Shown here one piece after another: positions 18,404-28,345 of a DNA stretch of 64,000 nucleotides. How positions within the stretch are numbered: the first letter of the stretch is position 1; each line of letters opens with the position of its first letter. Made by a program: the position numbers and the translations under genes. The stretch covers positions 124,001 through 188,000 of the forward strand of contig NZ_RRAZ01000001.1 of assembly GCF_003863335.1 (NCBI RefSeq). The letters run 5' to 3'. The notes under the pieces are model-generated. The model did no database searches and was not told the DNA's origin. It saw only the letters and a program-made list of their open reading frames with translations. This DNA comes from Falsigemmobacter faecalis. Lineage in GTDB: Bacteria > Pseudomonadota > Alphaproteobacteria > Rhodobacterales > Rhodobacteraceae.

Positions 18404-18769
18404 ATGGCGGATGTGCAGCAGATGGCGGCAAAGGTGGCCGACCTTCTTGAAAGCCGCCTGCGGGTCCGGGGTCCCACTCTGGCCGTTCTGGTGCGCAAAG
18501 CGGGCCGCAGACTGCCCCGCAAGGTGCGCCGCGCCGCTCAGGAACTTGCCTCCTTCGAGGGGCTGGCCCGTCATCCGAAAGGCGCCATGATGGTCAGCCA
18601 GGGCCGGGCCGAAGCCGCCTATGAGATCTGCATGAACCATCTCCGCCCGCTCGGCTCCAAAGAGCGCTTCGTCTCAGCGGCGCTGAACTTTGCGGGCACG
18701 ATTGCGCTGATGCTTCTGGTGCTCGGCGGCGTGTTTCTGGCGATCTGGGCGTTCCGCGGCCCGTTCTGA
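18404..18769 (+). CDS. small membrane protein of unknown function
   Basis: Not recognised. From the ATG at 18404 (AAGGGG upstream) the product has 121 residues; a GTG at 18347 would add 19. It begins with a soluble basic region (MADVQQMAAKVADLLESRLRVRGPTLAVLVRKAGRRLPRKVRRAAQ) and ends with one strong transmembrane helix (FAGTIALMLLVLGGVFLAIWAF), so it is probably a C-terminally anchored inner-membrane protein facing the cytoplasm. Codon usage matches its neighbours. It sits between pepN and glyA in an interval bounded by inverted repeats. Good coding signal, but no functional clue. Confidence 0.72.
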   Translation: MADVQQMAAKVADLLESRLRVRGPTLAVLVRKAGRRLPRKVRRAAQELASFEGLARHPKGAMMVSQGRAEAAYEICMNHLRPLGSKERFVSAALNFAGTIALMLLVLGGVFLAIWAFRGPF

Positions 18770-18789
18770 GCCTGCGCGCGGCAGCCACC

Positions 18790-18856
18790 CCTCGGGGGTT
18801 TTCAGGGGGAGGGAACCTCCCCCTGAAGCGGGGGGCGGGGGCGGCAGCCCCCGCGC
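18790..18856 (-). repeat. 67-bp hairpin repeat, copy B
   Basis: Exact reverse complement of 15529-15595. It lies 20 bp after the stop of the small membrane protein gene and just before the glyA terminator. It contains the same two hairpins. Confidence 0.85.
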
Positions 18857-18866
18857 CTCCCTCAAC

Positions 18867-18894
18867 AAAAAAGGCGGCCCCGGAAGGCCGCCTT
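18867..18894 (-). terminator. rho-independent terminator of glyA
   Basis: A perfect 9-bp stem AAGGCGGCC / GGCCGCCTT with a 6-base loop at 18871-18894, and on the minus strand a run of six T immediately after it (forward AAAAAA at 18867-18872). It lies 21 bp past the glyA stop. Confidence 0.9.
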
Positions 18895-18915
18895 AAAAAC
18901 CATCAGCTCTGACGA

Positions 18916-20211
<1,296 letters not shown>

Positions 20212-20393
20212 CTGCTTTCCTCTGAGCTTTGGGCGGATGGCGACCCCTTATCCTGCAAAGCCCGCGGGGAAAAGCGGGGAAACCGGACCCATGCGCGAAT
20301 CTGTCAAAATTGGCCGGGTCACGGCAAGATTGCTTGCGTCCGGGGGGGCATTGCGCAACATGGGGCGGCTTTGCCTCCGGAGGGTCCTGTTCC

Positions 20394-21176
20394 GTGTTGT
20401 CCCGTTTTGGGGAATCGCCCCGTTCCATCGCCTTTCTCGCCTCGCGCGCACCGCAGGCTCAGGAGGCACTGGCGGCGCTGACCGCGAGATACGGGCAATG
20501 CGCGCCGGAAGCGGCCTCCGTGATCGTGGCGCTAGGCGGGGATGGCTTCATGCTCGACACGCTGCATGGCACGCAAAAACTGGGCCTGCCGGTTTACGGC
20601 ATGAACTGCGGCACCATCGGATTTCTGATGAATGCTTATGCCGAAGACGATCTGATCGCGCGGCTGGACGCGGCGGAAGAAGAGCTGATCAACCCCTTGC
20701 GGATGAAGGCTTTTACTCTGGACGGTGGCGAGGTCGAAAAGCTGGCCATCAATGAGGTTTCGCTGCTGCGCGCAGGCCCCCAGGCGGCCAAGCTGCGGAT
20801 CGTGGTCGACGGGCGCGAGCGGATGGCCGAGCTGGTCTGCGACGGCGCGATTTTGTGCACGCCAGCCGGATCGACCGCTTACAACTACTCCGCTCATGGC
20901 CCGATCCTGCCGATCGGCTCTGATGTTCTGGCGCTGACGGCGGTGGCGGCCTTCCGGCCCCGGCGCTGGCGTGGCGCGCTTTTGCCCAAAACCGCCCTCG
21001 TGCGCTTTGAGGTGCTGGAGGCAGAAAAACGCCCCGTCATGGCCGATGCCGATGGCCGCTCGGTGCGCGATGTGCTGGCGGTGGAAATCCGCTCAGAGCC
21101 GGGCGTGCAGCACCGCATCCTCTTTGATCCGGGCCACGGCCTCGAAGAGCGGCTGATCTCTGAGCAGTTTACTTAA
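20394..21176 (+). CDS. nadK: NAD kinase
   Basis: Phosphorylates NAD to NADP. The most likely start is the GTG at 20394 with a GGAGGG site 9 bases upstream, giving 260 residues that begin [21 protein letters not shown]; a TTG at 20397 is the next choice, and the 55-residue upstream open extension is not family-like. The ATP/NAD-binding motif [14 protein letters not shown] lies near residue 45, GTIGFLMN near 70 and the [10 protein letters not shown] motif near 158. Length fits the short alphaproteobacterial NadK form (about 250-260). It converges with the sulfotransferase gene, with stops overlapping by 4 bp. Confidence 0.93.
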   Translation: MLSRFGESPRSIAFLASRAPQAQEALAALTARYGQCAPEAASVIVALGGDGFMLDTLHGTQKLGLPVYGMNCGTIGFLMNAYAEDDLIARLDAAEEELINPLRMKAFTLDGGEVEKLAINEVSLLRAGPQAAKLRIVVDGRERMAELVCDGAILCTPAGSTAYNYSAHGPILPIGSDVLALTAVAAFRPRRWRGALLPKTALVRFEVLEAEKRPVMADADGRSVRDVLAVEIRSEPGVQHRILFDPGHGLEERLISEQFT

Positions 21177-22555
21177 AGCAGATCGCCAAAGCCGAAGGCG
21201 GCGTAATCGCGGGCATAGGCCTCGCGGGCGGCGGTTTCATGATCGGATGTCACCCAATCCGGCAGGGCGGGGGGCGTCAGACGCGGGGGCGGGGTGGTCT
21301 GGCCACAAAGCTTTGCCATCAGCGGCAGCGCCTCGCCCAGATCCTCTTCGCGCCAGAGATGGCCGGGGGGCAGAAAGCCGGAAAAGCCTTCAATCACCGC
21401 CGCCTGGCTGGCCCAGGCCGGATCGGTTTTCAACGGCGTCTGCCCGGCCAGATTGCCCTTCAGAAAGCGCAGGAAGGTGGCAAAAGCGGCAGAAAGCTCC
21501 TCAGGCGTTGCCTCGGCAGGCGTCTCGGGCAGTATCAGCTTCCAGTTTTTGCGCAGGATCTGACGGGTTTCCGATTTCGGGCCGCGCAGAATGCGCTTTT
21601 CAAAAGCCGTCAGCGCCCGCAGCAGCGGGTGGCGCAGCACGGTAAAGCTGCGCGGCGCGTCCTGATCTTTCAGCCAGGCCCGCAGCGAGCGGCGGTCGAA
21701 ATTTTCAATCAAGCCGCCGCCGATCTCGGAGAGCCAGTCGCGCACCCCCTCAACCGGGCCCGAGCGGATCGGCATGAAGAGCAGCGGCAGATCCCGCGCC
21801 GCCATGAAAGAGGGCACCTGCGGGCCGCGGCGCGGCTCAAAATTCGGGGTCCGTGAGAGGTTGAAACGGTCAAGCCGCGCCAGCCCCTCACTCAGCGCCT
21901 CAGGGTTTTCGATCAGCGCCTCAAGGCTTTCGGGGTTTTGCTTTTTGACACTGTCATCAAGGGCTTCGGGCGCGGCGACGCCCAAAAAGACCGCCAGACC
22001 GCGAATGACGGACAGCTCGCCAATGTCGTCGTAATCAATCCAGAAGGCGGTCTGACCTGAGGTCTGCAGCGCGCGTTGTATCTGCAGCTGAAAGGCCTGA
22101 AGGCGGGTGACATGGTCCTCAAATCCGGCGCCGTCGAAAGTCGCCTTTGCCTCGCGGCGGCGGCGGGCATCGCCGAGCTTCCATTGCCCCGTGGCCCGCG
22201 CGATCTGCAGCGAGACATAGCTTTCCAGCGGATTGCGCGTCAGCACGATCTTGGCGCAGCGTCTGTCAGCCAGAGCCGTTTCCAGAATGCGCGGGTCGTG
22301 GTCGTGAAAAAAGCGGTAACCTGCAAGCCCTTCGGTCGCGGCCTCCATGGCGCTGAGCAGGGCGTGGGGATTCTCGGTGCGCTCCTCCAGGGTGATTCCG
22401 AGATAGCTTTCATGATCCTTGCGGGCGATGAAGACCGGGTTAAAGGCCTCACCGTGGCAGATGACGCCGGGCAGGGCGTTCAGATTCGCCTCAAGAAAAT
22501 TAGAGCCGGTCCGCATATCGGCCAGCAGGATGAAGCGGTCAAAGGGGCGGCTCAT
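21173..22555 (-). CDS. PAPS-type sulfotransferase, two-module
   Basis: A 460-residue protein probably transferring sulfate from PAPS to a carbohydrate. The first module has the 5'-phosphosulfate loop [15 protein letters not shown] (residues 12-26) and the 3'-phosphate site [12 protein letters not shown] (105-116), as in Stf0/NodH-type enzymes. A second, divergent module (about 250-450) has [17 protein letters not shown] (259-275), where a nucleotide loop would sit, and a 3'-phosphate-like [18 protein letters not shown] (304-321). The ATG overlaps the upstream glycosyltransferase stop by 4 bp, so it is the last gene of the glycan operon. The acceptor is unknown. Whether module two is catalytic or a degenerate glycan-binding copy cannot be decided from sequence. 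Confidence 0.8.
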   Translation of the reverse strand: MSRPFDRFILLADMRTGSNFLEANLNALPGVICHGEAFNPVFIARKDHESYLGITLEERTENPHALLSAMEAATEGLAGYRFFHDHDPRILETALADRRCAKIVLTRNPLESYVSLQIARATGQWKLGDARRRREAKATFDGAGFEDHVTRLQAFQLQIQRALQTSGQTAFWIDYDDIGELSVIRGLAVFLGVAAPEALDDSVKKQNPESLEALIENPEALSEGLARLDRFNLSRTPNFEPRRGPQVPSFMAARDLPLLFMPIRSGPVEGVRDWLSEIGGGLIENFDRRSLRAWLKDQDAPRSFTVLRHPLLRALTAFEKRILRGPKSETRQILRKNWKLILPETPAEATPEELSAAFATFLRFLKGNLAGQTPLKTDPAWASQAAVIEGFSGFLPPGHLWREEDLGEALPLMAKLCGQTTPPPRLTPPALPDWVTSDHETAAREAYARDYAAFGFGDLL

Positions 22556-24258
22556 GACCCTCTCTCCTCGGTCAGACGACTGCGCGCGCCGCGGCGTCCG
22601 GGGGTGACCGGCTCATCAAGCGGGATATCGCCCAGAAGAACGGGTTTCATGCCCTGGTTGCGCAGATTTTGTACAAAGCGGCCAAATCCGGCCATTTCGC
22701 CTAAGCGCGGCGGCTCACTCAGGGCGCGGATCGGGCCGGGGCGCAGCTCATTGAGCAGCAGTTCCAGCGGCTCGAAGGGATCTTCCAGAAACTCCGCCAG
22801 CGGGCGGATGTCGATGCGGGCGGGCATCTGTGCCGCGCGCAGCCGGTCAATCATCGCGGTTTCGATCTTTTGCAGCCGTGCGGCCTCGCGGCGCTGGCTT
22901 TCAAAATCACCGCCCTGCCTGAAAAGCCGCACGGCCCAGGCCCCCGAGATCATACAGATCCGGGCATGGGGATCGCGCGCAAGGAAGGGCAGAATGTCCT
23001 GGTGGTCGCGGGGGCCGAACTGAAAGGTCTGCCGCTCTCCGCGGCTGTTCCAGATCAGCGAGGTCAGAAACCGCTGCGGATCATAGTCGCGCAAAGCGGC
23101 GCTGTCGGTCAGACAGCCGTTCCAGATCGTCTCTCCCCCGGCAAATTCCGCCCGCTCCGGCGCAAAGAGATGGCCGTGGACCCGGGCACCCAGAGACTTC
23201 GAGAGCCAGCTTTCAAAGCCGTCGAAGACATCGTCATAGCCCGCGAAGACCGTATAGGGCTGCGCCGTCAGCGCGCCTTCGCGGCCCCTGGCGGGAAAGC
23301 GGCTTTGCATGTAAAGCCCGGGGCGGCCCCGCAGACGACGCTCGGCCGCGCGGGAAAACAGCCGGTCGATCTTGCCGGGGTTCGGCTCCGCGCGGGGGGC
23401 AGCCTCGGCCTCAGGCTTCAGGAATTCGCGGTAAAGCCGGTTCGCCTGGGGCCAGATTTTGCGCGCGATAAAGCAGTCCGAGCGGCGCAGGAGTTGCAGG
23501 TGATCGTCATAAAAGACATGCGGCTTGCCCTGATGATCGAATTTGGAGAGCGTCAGTGAGCGGCTTTCGACGCGCCGCGCATGAAGGCGCACAAGGCTTT
23601 GAAAATAGCTCTCATCGGGGATCCAGACGCGTGAGAAATAGCGGTCAAATTCCGCCCGGCGCGGGTCATCCAGGATGGCAGCAAGGGTCTGGCGCGTCAG
23701 GCACCACCACTGGCTGCCCATATGCGGGACCATGCCCTCGGGGATATGACGGCGGATATGCAGGCGGCGCTGCAGCCGCACATAACCGTCAAACAGCCTG
23801 CGGTGACGCCGCCAGGAAAACGGAAAGCGCAGGGTAAAGCGCTCGGCATCAAGGCCGCCCATGGTCCAGCCGACATCCGCCGTGGTCACGGATTCGATGA
23901 AGTCAGTCTCGGGCTGTCCGGCCAGCCAGTCGGCAAATTCCTGCGGCGGCCGCAGCGGCAGGCAGGAGCCGGAGACCAGACAGATGTGGCGTACGCCGGG
24001 AAACTGCTCCAGCATCAGCCGGGCGGCATCAAGTGTCGCCTCGACCATCCCCCACATCCCCCATTCGCAGGCATGGCGGGGCGAGAAGCGGATGGTGTCA
24101 CAGACAGCAAGATCGGCGCTCAGCCGTTCTGCCTGCGCCCCGCGCACCCGGGCATCAAGGTGAATAACCACCGGAGAGCCGCTTTCAGCCCAATGCGTGG
24201 CCACCTGCGCGGCGCGGTGCAGGGCGGTGTGGCAGAGCATGATATAGCCGACCGTCAT
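22552..24258 (-). CDS. GT14-like (core-2/I-branching, beta-1,6-GlcNAc-transferase-type) glycosyltransferase with C-terminal DUF5928-like domain
   Basis: 568 residues. The N-terminal half (about 1-290) begins VGYIMLCHTALHRAAQVATHW and contains VVIHLDARV, HICLVSGSCLPLRPPQEF and HMGSQWWCLTR, the pattern of family 14 transferases that branch glycans with GlcNAc or xylose. The C-terminal half (about 300-560, with AQPYTVFAGYDDVFDGFESW and CLTDSAALRDYDPQRFL) resembles the DUF5927/5928 extension that I know from Rhodobacterales homologues; its function is unknown. No signal peptide, so cytoplasmic or membrane-associated. It lies 4 bp after the second GT2 gene and overlaps the sulfotransferase gene by 4 bp, a clear operon. 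Confidence 0.8.
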   Translation of the reverse strand: MTVGYIMLCHTALHRAAQVATHWAESGSPVVIHLDARVRGAQAERLSADLAVCDTIRFSPRHACEWGMWGMVEATLDAARLMLEQFPGVRHICLVSGSCLPLRPPQEFADWLAGQPETDFIESVTTADVGWTMGGLDAERFTLRFPFSWRRHRRLFDGYVRLQRRLHIRRHIPEGMVPHMGSQWWCLTRQTLAAILDDPRRAEFDRYFSRVWIPDESYFQSLVRLHARRVESRSLTLSKFDHQGKPHVFYDDHLQLLRRSDCFIARKIWPQANRLYREFLKPEAEAAPRAEPNPGKIDRLFSRAAERRLRGRPGLYMQSRFPARGREGALTAQPYTVFAGYDDVFDGFESWLSKSLGARVHGHLFAPERAEFAGGETIWNGCLTDSAALRDYDPQRFLTSLIWNSRGERQTFQFGPRDHQDILPFLARDPHARICMISGAWAVRLFRQGGDFESQRREAARLQKIETAMIDRLRAAQMPARIDIRPLAEFLEDPFEPLELLLNELRPGPIRALSEPPRLGEMAGFGRFVQNLRNQGMKPVLLGDIPLDEPVTPGRRGARSRLTEERGS

Positions 24259-24262
24259 GCGC

Positions 24263-25273
24263 TCACGTCCAGTTGCCTTTCGACATCAGCCCGAGGATCT
24301 CAAGCTGACGCCAGTTGATGTATTTCTCTGACCAGCGGTTCCAGAGATCGGGCTGGGCGCGCAGCCCCTCAAGGTAGGCACGATATTCGGCACCTGCGGC
24401 GAAATGCTGGCCTCTCTGTGTCTCTTCTTCGGCTTTGTGGCTGAGGGTGTCGAGAAATTTGGCATGGAGCAGGCAGCCCGAAATGATTTCCCCGCCTGAG
24501 CGTTCGTAAGTGAGGTTCAGCCCGCGCGGCAGCATCATATGGGTGGAGCTGACATAGGTGTAGCTGCGCCGCCAGCGCACCAGCGGAATTTTGTTCAGCG
24601 CCGGGGCTTTGGCCGGAGTGTCGGTAAAGAACGTCCGCTGGCGCGGCCCGCCCTGGATCCACAGATTGCCCATCGCGGGATTGCGGCGGCAGGTGTAATT
24701 GCCGCTGTCAAACCAGCAGGCAATCTCAAAAGGATCGGTCCCGGCGCGGTAGGGCTGCGCGGTGATCGGCCCTTTGGGATACATGTCCAGCATCATCGCC
24801 GGAAAGGCCCGGGTGCCCGAGGCATCCAGCCAGTCGGTCAGCGCCCTCAGGGGGCGGCTGTCGCTGAAAGGATAGACCAGGAATTCATCGGGATCGACGG
24901 TCAGGCACCAGTGCCCGCTGCCATAGCGGCGCAGCAGATAGTTCATCCAGTCCACGCCGTAATGCGAGCCGCGATAAGAGCCCGTGGTGTGCCAGACAGA
25001 AACATCTTCCTGCGCGCAGAGATAATCCGTTGAGCCGTCGTCAGAGCCATTGTCGACGATCAGAAACTGGCTCACGCCGAGGTTTCGGTAATACTCCAGA
25101 AACCACGGCAGCCGCACAAGTTCATTGCGCAGACAGCAAAACAGCAGAATCTGCCCGGGACGGATCCCCGCGGTGCAGTCGCGCAGCGCCCGCAACTCCC
25201 GCCCGCGCTGTCGCGCAAGAAAGAGCCGCCGCCGTCTTTTCCAGCGCAGACGATATGACTGCCAAAGCCCCAA
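24263..25273 (-). CDS. glycosyltransferase family 2 (GT2-like), paralogue of 25313-26380
   Basis: 336 residues. A basic N-terminus (YRLRWKRRRRLFLARQRGRELRAL) precedes a GT-A fold: ILLFCCLRNELVRLPWFLEYYRNLGVSQFLIVDNGSDDGS (nucleotide-sugar binding), then HWCLTVDPDEFLVYP, which carries the DxD-like metal site. PRQRTFF and STHMMLPRGLNLTYERSGG segments recur in the upstream paralogue at the same positions, so the two arose by tandem duplication. Donor and acceptor unknown. 39 bp separate the two paralogues. Confidence 0.82.
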   Translation of the reverse strand: MGLWQSYRLRWKRRRRLFLARQRGRELRALRDCTAGIRPGQILLFCCLRNELVRLPWFLEYYRNLGVSQFLIVDNGSDDGSTDYLCAQEDVSVWHTTGSYRGSHYGVDWMNYLLRRYGSGHWCLTVDPDEFLVYPFSDSRPLRALTDWLDASGTRAFPAMMLDMYPKGPITAQPYRAGTDPFEIACWFDSGNYTCRRNPAMGNLWIQGGPRQRTFFTDTPAKAPALNKIPLVRWRRSYTYVSSTHMMLPRGLNLTYERSGGEIISGCLLHAKFLDTLSHKAEEETQRGQHFAAGAEYRAYLEGLRAQPDLWNRWSEKYINWRQLEILGLMSKGNWT

Positions 25274-25312
25274 ACGCTGCTCCGCCCCCTCGTTACTCTT
25301 CCCCGGCTCCCC

Positions 25313-26380
25313 TCAGAGCCAGCCACCCCGCGACATCAGGCCAAGTGCCTCAAGCCCGCGCCAGCCCTGATAGCGCATCGAATGCTTCGTCTGAAGCTGC
25401 GGTGCCGAACTCAGGGCTGTGTAATACCCGTTATAAAGGGAAGAGTTTTCAAAATGCTCTCCCCGAATGGCTTCTTCGCGTGATTTTTCGACAATGGTGC
25501 TGAGAAACTTCGTATGGAGCAGCAGGCCCGAGATGTCTTCGCCCCCCGTGGTGGCAGCGCGGTCGTTCAGATGGCGGGGCAGCAGCGTATGGGTGGAGCT
25601 GACATAGGCATAGCGCCAGTGCCAGCGCACCAGCGGCACCTTGCCCAGCGTGGGGGCGCGGTGCGGCGCGGGGCTGAAGAAAGCCCGCGCGCGCGGCCCG
25701 CCCTGGATCCAGAGGTTTCCCAGCTTTGACTGGCGCTTCAGCGTATAATTGCCGCTGTCAAACCAGGGGATGGTCTCCAGCGGATCCTGCCCCGGGCGCG
25801 AGGGCATCTCGCCCAGAGGCCCCTCGGGGTAAAGATCGAGCATCATGGTGCCAAGCGCGGGGATCTCCTGCGCGTCCAGCCAGTCGGTCAGCGCGGGCAG
25901 GGGGCGGGTCTCCCAATGCGGATAGATCAGCAGCTCATCCGCATCGACCGTCAGGCACCAGTGGCCATGGCCATAGCGCGCCAGCAGCCCGTTCATCCAG
26001 TCCATACCAAAGCGCGAGGCTTTATAGGAGGCTGTGCTGCGCCAGAGCGAGACATCGGGCTGATCTCTCAGCAGCGCCTCAGAGCCATCGGTGCAGTTAT
26101 TGGCGACGATCAGGAACTGGGTGACGCCGAGGCGGCGGTAATGCGCCAGAAACCAGGGCAGGCGATTCTCTTCATTGCGCAGGGTGGCAAAGAGCAGGAT
26201 CGCGCCGGGGGCAATGGCGCGGGTGCGGTCGGTGACAGAGGTCAACTCGCGCAGGCGGCGGCGCTGGCCGCGCAGGATGAGATATTGCCGTCGCCCGCGC
26301 AGGCGCAGGGCGACGGCAGGACTGACAGCAGGCAGCCCCCCGGCCCGACCCGCAGGGGGCAGGATCCGGCGGGCTGTCAT
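25313..26380 (-). CDS. glycosyltransferase family 2 (GT2-like), paralogue of 24263-25273
   Basis: 355 residues with the same architecture as its neighbour: Arg-rich start, ILLFATLRNEENRLPWFLAHYRRLGVTQFLIVANNCTDGS, then HWCLTVDADELLIYP as metal/catalytic site, GNLWIQGGPRARAFF and SSTHTLLPRHLND. The VDNGSDDGS motif of the sister is ANNCTDGS here, which suggests changed donor or acceptor specificity. It starts 3 bp after the galU stop, so it is translated as part of the galU operon. Predicted to add sugars to the same glycan as the sister enzyme. Confidence 0.82.
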   Translation of the reverse strand: MTARRILPPAGRAGGLPAVSPAVALRLRGRRQYLILRGQRRRLRELTSVTDRTRAIAPGAILLFATLRNEENRLPWFLAHYRRLGVTQFLIVANNCTDGSEALLRDQPDVSLWRSTASYKASRFGMDWMNGLLARYGHGHWCLTVDADELLIYPHWETRPLPALTDWLDAQEIPALGTMMLDLYPEGPLGEMPSRPGQDPLETIPWFDSGNYTLKRQSKLGNLWIQGGPRARAFFSPAPHRAPTLGKVPLVRWHWRYAYVSSTHTLLPRHLNDRAATTGGEDISGLLLHTKFLSTIVEKSREEAIRGEHFENSSLYNGYYTALSSAPQLQTKHSMRYQGWRGLEALGLMSRGGWL

Positions 26381-26383
26381 CGC

Positions 26384-27262
26384 TTATTTCGACAGATCGA
26401 GCGAGCGCAGGAAGTCATGCAGCTCATCGCGCAGATCGGGGCGCTTCAGGCCGAAGGCCACGGTGGCCTGCAGGAAGCCCGATTTGGAGCCGCAGTCGTA
26501 ACGCTCGCCTTCAAAGCGCAGGCCATAGACCTGACCCTTGGCGGTCTCTTTGGCGATGGCATCGGTCAGCTGAATCTCACCGCCGGTGCCAATCTCAGCC
26601 TTGTCGAGATGCTTGAGCACTTCGGGCGTCAGGATGTAGCGGCCGATCACGGCGAGGTTCGAGGGGGCAGTGCCTTTGGCGGGCTTTTCCACCATGCCTT
26701 TGGCACGCACCACACGACCCATGTTTTCGCCGATGTCGAGCACGCCATAAGACGAGGCTTTGTCCTCGGCCACTTCCATGGTCGCGACCATATTGCCGCC
26801 GGTTTCCGCATAGGCTTCCACCATCTGCGCAAGGCAGGGCTTGTCGGCGGCGATCACATCATCGGGCAGCAGCACGGCAAAAGGCTCATCACCGATCATA
26901 CGGCGCGCGCACCAGACGGCATGGCCCAGGCCGCGCGGGCTGTTCTGACGGACATAGGCGATGGCGCCCGAATCCATATTGGTGTGCTGAAGCTCTTCCA
27001 GAAGTTCGGTCTTGCCCTTGGCGCGCAGCGCGGTCTCAAGTTCGGGGTTGTGATCGAAGTAATCCTCAAGCGCGGATTTGCCGCGTGAGGTTACGAAGAT
27101 GAATTCCCGGATGCCTGCGGCGCGTGCCTCATCAATGGCGTATTGAATGAGCGGGCGGTCTACCAGCGTCATGATCTCTTTCGGGATCGATTTGGTGGCG
27201 GGCAGAAAGCGCGTGCCGAGGCCGGCAACCGGAAAGACGGCCTTCGTTACCTTCTTTTGCAT
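26384..27262 (-). CDS. galU: UTP--glucose-1-phosphate uridylyltransferase
   Basis: Makes UDP-glucose, the precursor of exopolysaccharide, LPS and glucan sugars. 292 residues. KAVFPVAGLGTRFLPATKSIPKEIM (residues 7-31) is the GalU nucleotide-binding signature. YVRQNSPRGLGHAVWCARRMIGDEPFAVLLPDDVI near 105-140 and GGEIQLTDAI near 228 complete the family pattern. It is followed within 3 bp by the first GT2 gene, so the donor sugar and the transferases are produced together. 177 bp separate it from the cysQ stop upstream; an internal promoter is possible. Confidence 0.95.
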   Translation of the reverse strand: MQKKVTKAVFPVAGLGTRFLPATKSIPKEIMTLVDRPLIQYAIDEARAAGIREFIFVTSRGKSALEDYFDHNPELETALRAKGKTELLEELQHTNMDSGAIAYVRQNSPRGLGHAVWCARRMIGDEPFAVLLPDDVIAADKPCLAQMVEAYAETGGNMVATMEVAEDKASSYGVLDIGENMGRVVRAKGMVEKPAKGTAPSNLAVIGRYILTPEVLKHLDKAEIGTGGEIQLTDAIAKETAKGQVYGLRFEGERYDCGSKSGFLQATVAFGLKRPDLRDELHDFLRSLDLSK

Positions 27263-27439
27263 CTGGAGGAATCCTTAAAATTGAGTCTGCGGAAAGGCTT
27301 TTGGCCCCGTTCGGGTTTAAATGCTGTCCGTTCGGGGCGGGTGCCGGTTCAGTGCAGGACCGTTCCGGCGTAGATCAGTGCTAATGCTCTCGCAACGGAA
27401 TTGTTTCAGGACAAACCCTGGGTTGCAATCTTCCGCTGA

Positions 27440-28249
27440 TTAACCGGTCTTTAAAGGGATCTGCGGCGCTGCGGCAATAAAAAAGCCATTCTCCCAGCCG
27501 GGTTTGCCATAGGTAAAGGGGCGCAGGTCTTCCATATGGACCATAACGCCACCTGCCGCGCGCAGAACGGCATCGCCTGCGGCCGTATCCCATTCCATCG
27601 TGCGCCCGCAGCGCGGGTAAAGATCGGCCTCGCCGCAGGCAACAAGGCAGAATTTCAGGCTGGAGCCCGCGCTTTTCAGATCCCCCGTCGGATAGCCCGC
27701 AATATAGTCATCCGTCGCCTGATCGCGGTGCGATTTGGAGGCGACGACGCGCAGCGCGCTGAGGTCCGGATCCGCCACCCGCAGCGGGGTGAGAGCGCCC
27801 GGCTGATCGGTAAAGGGGCCTTCCTCTTCCACCGCGCCGCCGGTTGCGGGGGTATAAAAGAGCCGTCCTTTGGCCGGGGCATAGACCACCCCGAGCTGCG
27901 GCACGCCGTTCTCGACATAGGCGATATTGACGGTGAAATCGCCGCGCCGCTGCACAAATTCCTTCGTCCCATCAAGGGGATCGACGATCAGGAAGGTCGA
28001 GGCCTGCAGCTCATGGCTCTCGGCCTGTTCTTCGGTAATCAGCGCCAGATCGGGAAAATCTGCGCGCAGCCCGGCTGAGATCAGCCGGTCGGCGGCCTCA
28101 TCCGCCAGGGTGACGGGGCTGGCATCGGCCTTCAGCCGGGTGCCGCTCTCACCGGAGTGATAAACCTCAAGAATGGCCTCGCCTGCCTGAAGCGCGAGAC
28201 GCCGCATGGTCGTGACGAGAGCCTGCCGCTGTGCGGATGTCAGGGTCAT
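27440..28249 (-). CDS. cysQ: 3'(2'),5'-bisphosphate nucleotidase
   Basis: Hydrolyses 3'-phosphoadenosine-5'-phosphate (PAP) to AMP and phosphate. PAP is the by-product of every PAPS-dependent sulfotransfer and of PAPS reduction. 269 residues of the inositol-monophosphatase fold. The metal site LIVDPLDGTKEFVQRRGDFTVNIA lies near residue 87, the second metal aspartate in EWDTAAGDAVLRAAGG near 215, and ITEEQAESHE near 70. It is the first minus-strand gene of the cluster that ends with a sulfotransferase, which fits PAP removal. Divergent from the ABC permease (96 bp apart). Confidence 0.93.
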   Translation of the reverse strand: MTLTSAQRQALVTTMRRLALQAGEAILEVYHSGESGTRLKADASPVTLADEAADRLISAGLRADFPDLALITEEQAESHELQASTFLIVDPLDGTKEFVQRRGDFTVNIAYVENGVPQLGVVYAPAKGRLFYTPATGGAVEEEGPFTDQPGALTPLRVADPDLSALRVVASKSHRDQATDDYIAGYPTGDLKSAGSSLKFCLVACGEADLYPRCGRTMEWDTAAGDAVLRAAGGVMVHMEDLRPFTYGKPGWENGFFIAAAPQIPLKTG

Positions 28250-28345
28250 GGAAATCCTCTCTCACGCGCAAATGTCTTCGTGATGCCGCAATCAGGCTCT
28301 ACATTAGGCGCAGGCGCGCGGTCAGGGCAAGTATACGGACGATGC

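Noticed and set aside
28157-28345. A longer N-terminus for the ABC permease
   Set aside because: It would overlap cysQ on the other strand, and the extension has no hydrophobic or family-like character.
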